NCBI RefSeq assembly: GCF_010183535.1
Contig: NC_071329.1
Coordinates: forward strand, 12,214,001 to 12,278,000
Direction of reading: 5' to 3'
DNA length: 64,000 nt
DNA from: Caenorhabditis remanei
Lineage: Eukaryota > Nematoda > Chromadorea > Rhabditida > Rhabditidae
Shown one piece after another: positions 50,335-63,028 of this stretch (position 1 is its first letter; each line of letters begins with the position of its first letter). The position numbers and the translations under genes were made by a program. The notes beneath the pieces are model-generated. The model saw only the letters and a program-made list of their open reading frames with translations. It searched no databases and was not told where the DNA came from.

Positions 50335-53300
50335 AATTGTGGAATAACTCGACTCGCGGTGGAATCTGATTTGAAGCATCGACCACGTGGCATGATCTGA
50401 GAAACTCACGCTGGAACTTTTTTTTGTTCAGAGACTGTTCACGTGAATATTGACAATTAAATCTTATTTTTACGATGTCCTGAACTATGTAGTTCTTATT
50501 AGAGAAGGCCTTCGAGCGGTGGAGTTATGTATAGGACGTAGCCTACATATGTATATCATTGGAAAACTGAAAAACCGCTGCTTTCAAATATATATTCAGT
50601 TTTTGCCCTCGAGACCTAGTATTCGAGAAAAACAAGGTCAAGGTTTTCTGACAAGTCATTACATTACCGACGTGTTAAAAATATCTGCAGCGTTAGTTTT
50701 CAGCTCCGTTGTGCGAATTGATACTGTAATTAGGAGTATTTCAGTAACCTCTGAACTGGTCCTCCACTCCTTGTCCATTATGTTCTCCTGAACCGAAGAA
50801 CATTTTCTCTGGAAGTTGAACTTTGCAAAATCCAATCAACACCACTAGACACTGCTCAAACAATCAAATTTCCTGTTCATTGTGACGTCTCTTGATTTGT
50901 TTTGTCAGCTGCAAGTATCTCTCAATGTCAAAGTTTTCCTCCACTTTAATCCAAAAAAACTTTTCAATTAAACTTCAGAAGCAGTTCTTTGTGTACTGAA
51001 ATCAGATTGGAATGGAAAATTTAGAGTAAATTATTCTCCACTGTCAATGATTTTTTGTATTCAGTGGAAAAAATCTTGTATTAGAGAAAAAAACTAGTTG
51101 CGGTTTCAGATGACAAACCATGTGCTCATATAAATTTTGGTTGAAGTCAACTAATAGTATTACTTTTCGAAAAACCTAGATTTCTCATAAATCAAAACAA
51201 CCGCGTACACATGTCAGAACTTTTGTTCAGATTATCCTCTCAGCCGATTTGTTCGTTCTTTTTTTGTTTTTGGTTCTCCGTTTAATTTGATCTTTTCACT
51301 TTACTTTTTTCACTAAAAGTTGGTCAATTCTGATTTTTTTCCTAAAGCTGCGATTAGTTTAAAAAATGAAATGAGCAGATCACCGACGAGTACTAAATTC
51401 AAAAATCCTAATCAATTTGTGAATCTTTTCTAGTGTAAGTCTTGTCAGATTGCACCGTTGATCGTCTCAATTTAGTATATACAATACCAGATCAGTATTC
51501 TTGAAAATAATCGAAAAAAGAGGAAGTGAAACCTTTTGAAATTCAAAATCGAAATCTTATTCTCATCTCGATGAACTAGTATTTCACTTCCTTTTCGTCG
51601 TAGTTTCTCCTCCCTTTTTCTTCGAATACTATGCATTTATCGCATCACGTCAGTGAGTCAGTGAGTCGCTAATCGCGGCAGGCGGCCCCGTTAAATCGTC
51701 TTCTCGTTTTTGCTCCATTCCTTCAGAAGACGTGCCTTCTCTTCTTTTTTCGTATCGATCCCTCAATATGGAAGGCACCGCGTCCTCGTTTCAACTACCC
51801 CCGACATCGGGCACAACCCCTCCTTCCCACTCGTTTTCGTCGTCGTCGTCCGTCTTCTTCTTCTTATTCTGCTTCGTCTTCTTTTTCTTCTTTTCTTTCC
51901 TTTTTCTGCTGGTTTTTGCGAGAAAGAGTGTATGCGAGAAAAGCCAGTTGAAGAAAGAAAAAGAAGAAGAAGCGGTGGGCTCGGCGGCGGAGCACACTCA
52001 CTTCTTCTCTCTTTCTCTCCCCACGACGACGCCAACCAGCCTCCAGCTTCTCACTAAAACGTTTTCTTTTTCTGCTTCGTCGTGCTCTCGACCAAACTGC
52101 TAAGGACTATAAAATATTGAATAGGTGGTAGTGCAGGCACTTTTTTTTTGTTTTTGGTTCCGAAAGCTCTCCAATATTCTAGGAATTCTCCTCTCAGCCC
52201 GATTTTCTGATTTTCGATTTATACCGAAATGATGAAATGAGAAAAATATCAGGTACCTGGGATATTAAATAATCAACTTTATTAATCAAAACTACCTATT
52301 CTGTACCTCATCTTGCTACACCTTCTTAGATTCTCTATCCCATTTTATCCAGTTAAATATCCCCCACCCTTCCTAATATCATTCTACTTTGGTCTCGTTT
52401 CCACCCATTTCCAGTGGTCAATTATGCCTAAAACGAGAACGAATTGAAATTTAACTAATGGCTCGAAGATGGGACCTCTTCTTCGAAACCGAGAGAATTG
52501 ACCTTTCACCCAAATTAAAATTACATGAGCTCTCGGGAAGAAAGATGTCAGAAAAAGTGCGTGGGAAGATAGAGAGAGTGAGGGTAATTTCAAATTTCGA
52601 AGGAAAAGAAGAGCCTTTTTTTGATTACTGGAATGAAGAAGGCGTTGAGAGATATAGAGATTTGGGATGTTGGGAAAATAGTCTGATTTCATTTTTGATT
52701 TTTTAATCTGAAGAGAATTAAAGCTTTTTGACTCCAAATTGATACGATACTAGCGAATAACTGTTCTGAATTAGAACCGCATTTTCTTTTTTCTACTCTA
52801 GAAAAGATAATATTGGTTCTATTTCATGCATGTTCCGTTTCTGATTCAGGCCAGAAATCTCCTTTTTCGTAGCCAAAATTTTATATCTAAGAAGTTATTA
52901 CTTTCATTAGTAATAGTTATATAATGATGTCGGGTATACCTCCGATAATTTTTTGTATCCAAAATAGACTTCAATAATTCATTTCTAGTAAATTATCGAA
53001 AACTCAGCATTTCTCACCAATTTCGTCTCTGTTCACCAATTGAGAAACTAATCAGAACTCTCACCTCTGACACGCAAAACCTCGATAATCCACTTTCCCA
53101 GCATCCTTTTCAAATTAAAAATAAATTATATTCCCATGCTTCCATGAAATCAAATTCTGCAATATTCTCTCTATCCCGAATCGGAATCATTATTCAAAGC
53201 CATGGGAATTGAGAATGTAACCACTGGCAGCCTTCGGAGCAAAGCATTTGCATGTTTGCATTCAGCACTTCTTCTTTTTTTCACCTGCCCTTCATTCCCC

Positions 53301-54211
53301 TCTTTTTTCTCTCTTCTTCTGACGACGTCGGAACAAAAATCAATCAGCTTTTACTTCAAGCGGTCCTCGTTTCTCTTTTCGTGTGCCCATTCGTATTATC
53401 ATTCAACGCTTCTCTCCTTTTTTTCGTCGCTTTTGAATTGGCTAGCTGTTTTTTTGCCATCTCTGAATTTGAACGAATAAAAAAAGCGAAAACAGAAAAC
53501 TAAAACTAAAAAAAAAGAAGAAAAAAGAAGCCAATGAAGCCAAGAAGATGTTCAATTTAAATTCAAATTCTCTATTTCTTCTTCCAAAAAAAATTTATTT
53601 CTCATAATTATGAATTCAACTCCCATATCCTACGGGATGAGTCAAAAATAGAAGAGGAAAAATGAAGAAAAAGATGTACATTGTGCTCCAAAAGCTAGCT
53701 CCGAGATGACCCATGGGATATCAACTTTTTGGATTTTTAAAAAGAAATCTCCTTTTTTCTTCTTGCTCTCTCGGTGACGTTTCCCTTCTTCTTCCCCTTC
53801 TTCTGATGATCAAGAGCCGTCCATAGATAATGGGATTATGAAAAAAAATGGGGGAGAAAACTAATCCCGATGTCATAATTTAAGCATGTCATACATAATA
53901 ATCTTTCTTTTTTCACATCATCATCTATCCCATTTCTCCCTTTCTCATCTCAGTTTTCCCATCAGTCTCTGCCTCGTTTCAGAATATTTTTCTTCTGGAA
54001 AAGTAAACAAACCCCGCATCCCTTTTTCTCTGTTTTCTTCTCTGAAAATTCTAATTATTTCGCTTCTGTAAACACATTCCCATTCATTTTTTCCCATTTT
54101 CTCTGACTCCGCCTTTTTTGGTCGACCCTCTTCGTAAAACCTTCGAACCTATTCGTTCCCGTTTCACTTCTTCTTTTCTTTCATTAACTTCTTGATCCAA
54201 TTTCAGTCACC
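50335..54211. other. 3.9 kb upstream region of snt-1, no gene seen
   Basis: Holds the promoter of the minus-strand secreted gene and probably the snt-1 control region and any 5' non-coding exon. A strongly pyrimidine-rich stretch (about 51720-52080) reads open in several frames on both strands (for example 51732-52103). I treat these as compositional artefacts. A short GC-richer patch with GCGGCAGGCGGCCCC lies near 51675-51690. Confidence 0.55.
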
Positions 54212-57200
54212 ATGGTGAAATTAGACTTCTCGTCGGGAGGCGATGAAGAAAAAGACGAGGATTTGACGAAGGAATTCGTGATGGATGAAGCACCAATGGA
54301 AGAGACGGCAACGCAAGTAGTGAAGCAAGTGTAAGTAGAAAAAAGAAAAAAGAAGAAGGAGAAGAGGTTCTTAATCTCACAAGAAATATGGTATCTTTCG
54401 AAAATGTAAGAAAAAGAAAAATTTTCGAGACGAAAAACAAAAAGATTATATGAATAGGAAACAAAGATTTGGGTTGATTGACTCATTTAGATTTAGAATA
54501 GTCTTATAGAGGATTCGAATTATTATGACTGACATAGGTTCGGAAGAACGTTCGATTTTTCCCATTCATTCTGATTACTGTAGATTCGGAATTTCGGAAT
54601 ATTGAAAAGAAAATATGGGAATAGTATGTAGTCTAACACTTCGATACAGCTATCAATTAGAAAACTCTCAAATTACAAAATGATTCTTAAAAATGATTCT
54701 AATAAATGACTGCTTTAGAAGTACACATTATTTTCTGCGAATGCCCTTTTCCATCAGTATTTTTCTCTCTTGAAATTCAATTGCGCCCAAAAAATAATAC
54801 GACAACATCCATAAAAGTGTATTTTTTTCGTTTAATAGCGATATGTGCTTTCCATTGAAAATTGGCTTCCATAGCCATAATCCCAGTCATTTCTGAGTCA
54901 AAAAATTTTTAACTCGAATGGTTTCGAAATCATGAAGAAGAGAAAAGAAGAAACAAAATCCATAAAAAGAGAAAATTCATAAAAATATAAAAAAATCTGT
55001 GGGCGATCATAAACATGTTATGTGATGTCAAAGTAAAAAGAACAAAACTGAAATGTTCTTTTTCTTTTTCCGATTGATATATGTGAATGTTTCTGTCACC
55101 AATTCCCTCCTTTTTCCAGAGCAACAACGACAAAAGAGACTCTGAAGGATGTGGTTGTGAATAAAGTTATAGATGTCAAGGACGTTGTGAAAGAAAAAGT
55201 AATGCAGCAAACTGGGAGTAAGTATTTTTCAATCGATGTTTTATCCGATTTATTTAATTCAAGAAAGTAAAAAAATCAATCCAATCCTATCTCTCCTTGT
55301 TCGTCGCTTTTCATTGAATTTGTTTGATTTTCCTCGAACATTTCTTGAAAAATCTTGAAAAAAAGTCTTGTGAGACTGTAAGATGAAAGAAAAAACTCAT
55401 ATAGCTGCCTTTGATGAAGCTCTAAAATTCTTTTCAAAACTTCCTAATGCGAAATCTCGGAAGTTCATCTTGAACTCGCTGACAGAAACCTTTTAAGTCT
55501 CGTTGTATTAGCATGTATCTTTTTAACTTCAGCTCTAACGTCATTTATGAGAAGACCACTCGTTGATCAGTATTCTCACAGAAACTCAATTTCGACCATA
55601 TTGACTGTTTCGTCATCCACTAACTCTTATTTTTCGTAGATTTTGTTTCAAACTTCTGAGCTCCCATCCATATCGTTCATTTGACAAAGTCTGAGAACCA
55701 AGAAGTGAACTACCAGACCTCCAAAAACTCCAACTTCCGTGTTCAAATTCCCATACACAACTCAAGTTCATACCAACTTTTAATATCTTTTCCCTCCTTT
55801 TCTATGCTTTTTGATCTTCAATCCCTTACTGCCCATCATTTTGAACTCTTTCAAATAATGCCTTCTTTTTCTTCTGAATCCTCGTTTCACAGCTTCTAGG
55901 CTGTCGATTGTAATTTGATATTTTGGTGGCAACACACTGAAAACCACAGCCCCAGCCTTTCTCTTTTCGTTTCTATTCCTCCCAAATGCTGTGAATATTT
56001 TAGATTTTTTACTTTCGAGTACAGAGAGAAAAGAGAGAAGAGAAAGTAGTATTCAAAGCATTGACGTGTGGAAAGAAGGGACCAAAAGAGAAAAGAATGT
56101 GCCAAAAAAGTGGGTGAATGTCCCTGGGGATAGACGAAAAAATTAGTAGGAAGAAAAGAAGCAAGAACAATAACACATTTATCACCGGACACACTACGAA
56201 GAGTTAGTTCGTTTATGAGTTGACTCGAATGGACAACAAACAGTGGTAGTGGTGACGAAAATAATTAAAAGAGAAAAGAGAATTCTAGCAGTGAAGGGAT
56301 GAAAACAGTGGATAAACGAATAAGATTCATTTATCTTCTCTCTTCTTTTTCTCTCTATTAGTACTTCATCAATGTCCAGAATTGTACGAAAAAAAGAGAA
56401 ATGACCAGTGACGAATAGTTTGGAGAAGAAGATTGGAAAATAAAAGATAAATGAGCAATATCCATCTCTTTTTTTCTTTCGTTTTATTTTTCGTAAATTT
56501 GAAAATTGCAGTGCCTGAATGGGCATTCGTCTTCCTCGGATTCGTATTTATCTTGCTCGTCCTCGCGTGTGCCTTCTTCATCATCCGCAAGTTATTCGGA
56601 AAGAAACGACATGGAGAGAAAAACAAAAAAGGGGGATTGAAAGGATTCTTTGGTAAAGGACAAGATGTTGTCGATGGAAAAAATATTCAAGGGGTATGTT
56701 TCTTCGATAATAAGGAGGGGATAAATGTTATAATGTCCTTGTGATAGAAGGGAGGATAATTGGTTCTTGAGCATTCCAGCAGTTCTCTGAAAGAGCGACA
56801 ATCGGCTTGGTAAATAGCTGATTCGAAACATAACCAATCTGTAAAATATGGTATTAAAACTATCATGAAAACCTGTGCAGTCATCGCCCTGATAGATCGC
56901 CCTGATAGAACTAGATTTTGTTTGTGAACCATCCTTATCAAAATCGATAAGAATGTTATTTGATGTGAATTGCAACTTTTCCCCCTAGAATAACTGGAAT
57001 AGATCACAGATCGAGTTTGGAGAACTCTCATTCGAACTAGTTCAGGTTTACAATATCATTCTTCTCAACGAACTTCAAAAATCATGACAAAGATGTTAGA
57101 ATTGTTAATAGAATACAGAATTTTCTAGAATTGAATATTCTATTAGTAAGAACATTCGATTCAAATGTTTTTTAAAACTGAAGTAAACTTGACAAAACCA

Positions 57201-59168
57201 GTTTCAATACGCCATAAATCATTTTTGACGTTTTAAGATGGCTCAAGACTTGGAAGAGCTAGGAGACGCAATGGAACAAAACGAAAAAGCTCAAGCAGAA
57301 GAGAAAGAAGAAGTGAAGTTGGGAAGGATACAATACAAGCTTGATTATGATTTCCAACAAGGACAACTGACTGTAACTGTGATTCAAGCGGAAGATCTGC
57401 CTGGAATGGATATGTCTGGAACATCTGATCCATATGTTAAACTGTATTTATTGCCGGAAAAGAAGAAGAAAGTTGAGACGAAAGTTCATCGGAAAACACT
57501 CAATCCAGTATTCAATGAGACTTTCATTTTTAAAGTGAGCAATGAGATTTCAGAATATGTAAAAAGGAACACATTTTAGGTAGCATTCAATGAGATCACT
57601 GCAAAAACACTTGTGTTTGCTATCTACGATTTCGACAGATTCAGTAAGCACGACCAGATTGGACAAGTTTTAATTCCACTTGGAAAGATTGATTTGGGAC
57701 AAGTAATCGAAGAATGGAAGGATATTGCACCACCTCCAGATGACAAAGAAGCCGTGAGAGAATGGTTTTGGAGACTGAAAAATGCGGAATTTTGATTTCA
57801 GGAAAAGAGTCTCGGAGATATTTGTTTCTCACTTCGATACGTCCCAACTGCTGGAAAATTGACAGTTGTTGTGCTTGAAGCAAAGAATCTCAAGAAAATG
57901 GACGTCGGTGGTCTATCAGGTACTTTTCATCATTTTAAGACTAACAGTAAACTCTAACTAATCTCGAAATTCACTGAAAACTGAAAGAATCTATTCTGAA
58001 ATTTCGAAGATCCGTATGTGAAGCTGGAAATGTTTGGAGAAGACAAGGGAAAGCGGTTGAAAAAGAAGAAAACGAGTATCAAAAGAAAAACGTTGAATCC
58101 GTATTACAATGAAAGTTTTGTATTTGACAAGTTGCCATTGCATAAAATGAAGGTGATCTCGAATGAAATGGCTTGTTTTCTAATCTATAAGAAGTCTCTC
58201 TCCTCTTTTTCCCCTGGCTTTTCATCCATTTCTAATCGAATCTAACTTTTTACCTAACATTTTCTCGGGTTTCTTTCAGATCCATATGTCAAGATAGTGT
58301 TGATGCAAGGAGGAAAACGGCTGAAAAAGAAGAAAACGTCAATTAAGAAGTGTACTCTTAACCCATATTATAATGAATCATTCAGCTTCGAAGTGCCTTT
58401 CGAACAAATTCAGGTGGATGCTTTTTCTAACATGTCTCAACGTTTTCTCTAACTTTTTGTCTGTTCCGACTATTTGGAAATGTTTTTTTTTGCAGAAAGT
58501 GTCCCTTATGATCACTGTGATGGATTACGATAAACTCGGATCAAACGACGCCATTGGACGGTGTCTTCTTGGATGTAATGGAACTGGTGCAGAGCTTAGG
58601 TTTGTTCATTTTCAGATTTTGAATCTTACAGGTGTTAGAAGTGAAATACTTTGATTTTTTCGATGTAGTAACAATATTCGATGATTTTGTACAAAAAACA
58701 GCGAAATGTAAAGAAAATGGTCTCACTTCTTCTTGTTATTACTAGACCAGCCTGTCTCCCCCGCCTTCGGCGGTTGAGCCGGCTGTTTCTCTTCTCTTTC
58801 CAAAACGGCTGCGGACAGTGCCTCAGACAAACAGACAAACACCACTTGTCTTTTATATATAAGAATGATGATATCAAATTTCGGTGATTTCCCCATAGAT
58901 AAATTTATATCACACATCTCATGGTACTGTACTCTAGATACCTCTCGAATTAGCTGGATTAAGAACATTCTAAGAGCAATAATTGAGTAAAATTGCTATG
59001 AAATTAAGAACAAATTGATTCTGAAATGCTGTCTGGTCACCGTCTTTACCTTTGTAATATTTCAGGCACTGGATGGACATGTTGGCATCTCCACGTCGCC
59101 CAATTGCTCAATGGCATACACTTGGACCAGTTGAGGAAGAAGGAGACAAAAAAGACGACAAGAAATAA
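54212..59168 (+). CDS. snt-1: Synaptotagmin-1 orthologue with alternative C2B exons
   Basis: Exons 54212-54330, 55120-55217, 56512-56693, 57238-57534, 57580-57753, 57802-57919, then either 58010-58152 or 58280-58413, then 58496-58599 and 59066-59168, about 445 residues. The start follows TTTCAGTCACC, a likely trans-splice site. The N-terminus is acidic and luminal, and one membrane helix ([20 protein letters not shown]) is followed by a Cys-free basic linker. C2A (about residues 158-283) has all five calcium-binding Asp ([10 protein letters not shown] and [10 protein letters not shown]). C2B has the polylysine patch [11 protein letters not shown] and its five Asp (MDVGGLSDPY and [10 protein letters not shown]). 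It is the calcium sensor for synaptic vesicle fusion in neurons. The two alternative exons begin and end in the same phase and encode the same C2B segment, as known for SNT-1A and SNT-1B in C. elegans. Confidence 0.96.
58010..58152 (+). other. snt-1: snt-1 alternative exon, first copy
   Basis: Encodes [20 protein letters not shown] then [17 protein letters not shown] and [10 protein letters not shown]. 143 bases, entry phase 1. Its acceptor TTTCGAAG is weaker than that of the second copy, which suggests regulated use. Confidence 0.9.
58280..58413 (+). other. snt-1: snt-1 alternative exon, second copy
   Basis: Encodes [20 protein letters not shown] then [15 protein letters not shown] and FEVPFEQIQ. 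134 bases, entry phase 1, strong TTTCTTTCAG acceptor. The downstream half ([10 protein letters not shown]) is closer to vertebrate synaptotagmin-1 than that of the first copy. Confidence 0.9.
58884..58944. repeat. Dispersed repeat, copy in the last snt-1 intron
   Basis: GGTGATTTCCCC followed by CACATCTCATGGTACTGTACTCTAGAT. The same pieces occur in inverted orientation at 60717-60785. Confidence 0.6.
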
Positions 59169-61241
59169 TTATTTATTTTGTTTCCTCTCCTCACTTCCAC
59201 TCCCCTGCCTTATCTTTTTCTAAATTTTCACTTTTTTTCTTCATAAATCTTTACCGCTTGTTGGTAACCAAGCCATTTATTCTTCCCGATGTACATAGGA
59301 TCTAGTTGCTGTCAGTATCCATGCATCAAACTTCTTTTTTGCAATCTAATTCTTCAGAATTCTATTTTTCTTTGGTATAATGTGTAGAAATGAGTAGTAA
59401 TTTTCAGTGCCAAAGCGGTGAACTGAATATATTTTAATTTGTCTCCCAACATGTTTCTAACTAAATTTATTCTTTTTCTTCCCAGAATTTTCTAATTTAT
59501 TTGACATTTTCATTTATTTATTCACTAGATGTCTATTTAATGTTTTTCTTCTGTCGGATGTGCTGACATAACTAAATTGCATCGTTTTCACATTCTTATA
59601 TTTCCTCGTGAATAATAACTAAACTTTGAAAATTAAACACATTTTGAAAGCAAGAATGAAGTATGACATTACCAATTGGTACAGGCAGAAGTATCTACAG
59701 TACAGAATGAGGAGAACATTCCCGATGTAAAAACGGTAGGATACTGGGCAAATTGGACGAAACATAGTTGATTTGTGCAACACAGTCAAATTTCATGTAG
59801 ATTTGCCTAAACTATGCATTTATCTTCTCAAAACATTTCAAGTCAATCGAACAACTTCGATTCATACAGCGTTTGCAGACATCTTTTGGTTAGACCTGAA
59901 GTTAGCACGCTTGAAATGTGGACATACGATTACAGTTGCATGTAAAAACGTCAACGTAAATTTCCATGGTTATTATTTCAACAAATCGAGGTGTGCTCCT
60001 CCGCAAGAAGAACAAGACTCCTAATTAAAAAAGTTTCGAGTGAGTTGTCCCACCTCTAAAACGATTGACGAAATGAACAGTTAGTTGACATGGCATGTAT
60101 TGGTTCCCAATATATTCGATTCAAAAGATTAAAATCATTACGGGATGACCGATGTAATCGAAGAAGTTGTCAAAATACCACTCGACGCCATGGATCAAGG
60201 AAAAAAGGAGATAGCACTCAAGCAATAAATCAAAAAAAAACAGTTAGATTAAAAGGATCAGAAGAGTGCAACTCTGCAGCAAAAGTGAGCAGACTTGAAA
60301 TAAATTGGAGGAATTTCAAAAAAAAATTACAGATTCCGAAGAGCTCTAGGTGCCGAGGCCGGAACGCCTCATGGTCGACTCCTGAAGTAAACGCCATATC
60401 AACAAGCCTATTTCCTGGTTTAACCCATGTAAAGGGCAATGATTTTTCGGAAGCGTAAGAAAGAACACTCGTTTTCCAACTTTCGACATTATCTTCTTTC
60501 AGTATACGAGGCTACGTTTCGATTATCAATGGATTTATTGAAGAGTTGAAGTTTCCGTCGACACCCCGAAAAACTGCCGACTAAAACAAGCATTACTCAT
60601 TATTCTTCACCGTTTTAGTTCTGTTGTCCAGAGTCTTGTTCCACAACTGGAGAGACAACCTTTTGGAATAATTTTTCTCAGTTTTTGAGCAATTTTACAC
60701 AAAGATAGCTATTTTGGGAGGAATCTAGAGTACAGTACCATGAGATGTGCGATGTAACTTTTTTTAAGGGGGGAAATCACCTAACTTTGATAACTGGTAA
60801 TAACAAGAAGAGACGAAACCATTCTCTCCACATTTCCCTACTTTTTTTTGCAAAATCTTCGAAGATTGTTGAAGAACATTTCATCAAAGTATACTGCACA
60901 CATTACCTGGTTGCACATTTGTTTTAATTTATGCGAGAGAACATTCGTGAGAAACATTACTTCCAAAAGTGTCGGTCATCTGCGAAAGTTGTGTTGAGTT
61001 GTTGTCATTTTTGAGGGCGATCTGAGAGCATATAATAACCCCTAACTATTTCTGGTTTTCAGATTTACTGTGTTTTTTTCTCATTTACTCCGACGTCTAT
61101 GTAGACAACTTCCGGTCACTGATTTTTATATTCAATCGGTAACATGTTTATGTTTTAACATTGAACATTAATGTCCAAGTATGCCGCATTTGCGAATTAG
61201 TAAAGTTCTGTCACCGAATGTTTCTGCACAATTATATTCTT
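59169..61241. other. snt-1 3' region and gene-poor DNA
   Basis: 3' UTR of snt-1 for an uncertain length, then AT-rich DNA. Open frames at 59773-60024 and 60090-60458 lack family features. A fragment reading VGYWANWT near 59738 slightly recalls chitinase-type starts but breaks at a stop at once. I call no gene. Confidence 0.5.
60717..60785. repeat. Dispersed repeat, inverted copy
   Basis: Inverse complement of the repeat at 58884-58944: ATCTAGAGTACAGTACCATG followed by AGATGTG, then GGGGAAATCACC. Both copies share the same two conserved blocks with a diverged spacer. Confidence 0.6.
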
Positions 61242-61430
61242 AAATGATAGGATAGGTATTTCCACCTGTCATCAGACAAAATCAAAAAAACTATGCAGAA
61301 AATCTACAGAGGACCCGGGGCGGGAAAAGTGTCCGGGCCGACAGCAGTTTTAGCCGGCCCGTGGTGGATTTTCTGTATAGTTTTTTTTTATTTTGTCTGA
61401 TGACAGGTACAAATACCTATCCTTTCATTT
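61242..61430. mobile_element. 189 bp foldback MITE
   Basis: Inverted ends AAATGATAGGATAGGTATTT (left) and the complement of AAATGAAAGGATAGGTATTT (right) continue inward as CACCTGTCATCAGACAAAAT and ACTATGCAGAAAATC, about 70 bases per arm with few mismatches. The centre is a GC-rich imperfect palindrome (GTCCGGGCCGACAG ... TTTTAGCCGGCCC). No coding capacity. The superfamily is not clear because I could not fix the target duplication. Confidence 0.75.
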
Positions 61431-61581
61431 GAGCAAGTAACCAAGCCGATACGATTTTTTTTGAACAAAGTTGTTTGATAAAAATCGTCGACCCGGATCG
61501 GCCCAGATTGCAAATATAATTATTTTCCCTCTTTTCACATTGAAATTGCGGTAAAATATCAATCAAACTTTGCTGTCCAAA

Positions 61582-61926
61582 TTAAAAACACTTTTGATCG
61601 TTTAGATGAAGATCGGGGAGGCTGTAACTATGAACTAGTTTTAATATTAGCTGAATTTGTTTTTTTTTGAAAACTGGCACACATGTGGAAATCTCCCGTA
61701 TTGCGGATTCTACAGTAAGTTTCATATTTTCAGACTCAACTTTATCAAAACTTTTCTTTATCACATTTAATGGTGCACTTGATACAACAAACATCGAAGA
61801 AATATTCTTATCCAAAATCAGATTTCTAAGCATGTAAGTGACGATTGAAAGTCCAACTTTTGGATATCTCTTCTGTAGTTTCCAAATTGAGTTCAATTTA
61901 CGTGTCTCTTCTCGTAGTCCCAGCAC
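61582..61926 (-). pseudogene. Orphan open frame, possible gene relic
   Basis: A 115-codon frame without an ATG start, opening after a TAA at about 61936. It reads LGLREETRKLNSIWKLQKRY ... VGLSIVTYMLRNLILDKNIS ... KSFDKVESENMKLTVESAIR and so on to the stop. The composition looks protein-like, with alternating charged and hydrophobic residues. No convincing upstream exon or domain is visible. It may be a fragment of a worm multigene family or chance. Confidence 0.25.
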
Positions 61927-62432
61927 TTTCAGAGTAAATTATTTCAAAGCTGAACTTTCAGTCTGAAATCTCGATGATGAGATGTGAAGTTTTTAGTTCT
62001 AATCCAAATCCCCTGACTTGAGTAATCTGTTTTATCATCAACATATTGAAACTTAAGAATAACTTCTTTTTTTGCTGGTCGACTACATAAAACATCTCAT
62101 CTTTACTAATAATATTCAGCAGATCCGTTTGTCTGTCCGTCTGTCGCCGACTCTAGCGCCCTCTGTACTGAACCGTTTTTAATGAAACTTACACAGATCG
62201 CTTGGAAATTTTCCCCGGATGATGCCCGTCATTTTTTTTTAGTTAGAATAGTTCGAAACCAGGTCACTACGTGAAAAAATGTGGTTTTCAAGCCTTTCAT
62301 TGCCTTTAATTTTCGAAATAGGTAAATAGGAGTTCACGGGAAAAATAGTTATGGAAACATTTCATTCTTCGAATAAATTCATTTCTTTAAATTGTCAGGA
62401 AAAATGCGTGGGTTTAAAACAATTTTTTTGGC

Positions 62433-63028
62433 TCTATTCAAGGTTAGATATCCTTTAAAAACTCGAACGTTCCATGAAACACTAAGACGTCCCTTAAAAC
62501 ACTTAAACGCCCTGTCATGCCCTAAATTTTTTCCAAAAGTTAAGACGTCCTTTCAAGTGTTCAAACGTCCCAAAAAACATTTAGACGTCCCAAAAACGTT
62601 CAAAAGTTCCATGAAATGTTTAGACGTGGTTTCCTTAAAACATAGACACACTGATGCTTGCTTGCACTTTTTTCCATAACTTTAAGCTAGATGGTTGATG
62701 TCTCTGTGTTAAGGAATCCACTACTTCCCGGGTGCTGAGCCATTATCATGTCAAGATTCAAGGACGTTTTTGTTTTTAGGCAATCACTACTTCCAGGTGC
62801 CACAGCAAGCTCTTGGTTTTGGAAGTTTAAGCGACGTCCAAATATTTTTTGAACGACTAATTGGTTAAATACAATTTTGGGATTTTAAGGGACATCTAAA
62901 CGGTTTTGGGACGTCTAAACATCTCTGAGCATTTTTGGGACCCCAAAGAACGTTTAAGTGTTTTAAAGGACGTTTAAGTGTTTTAAGGGACGTTCGAGTT
63001 TTCAAAAGACATCTAAACTGGAATAGAG
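62433..63028. repeat. Foldback repeat with internal 20-base units
   Basis: Outer ends CTCTATTC and its complement flank arms containing several imperfect units like CGTCCCTTAAAACACTTAAA (left, from about 62470) and their inverse (right, to about 62995). ACTCGAACGTTCC on the left pairs with GGGACGTTCGAGT on the right. The middle, about 62680-62860, is unique. It has the form of an old foldback transposon whose arms carry minisatellite units. Confidence 0.65.

Noticed and set aside
51710..52103. Long overlapping frames on both strands, up to 123 codons
   Set aside because: Located in a CT-rich tract that is free of stops by composition; predicted proteins are runs of Phe/Ser or Lys/Arg.
59738..60458. 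Possible chitinase-like or transposase-like gene remnant
   Set aside because: VGYWANWT is followed by a stop within a few codons, and later frames share no recognisable motif.
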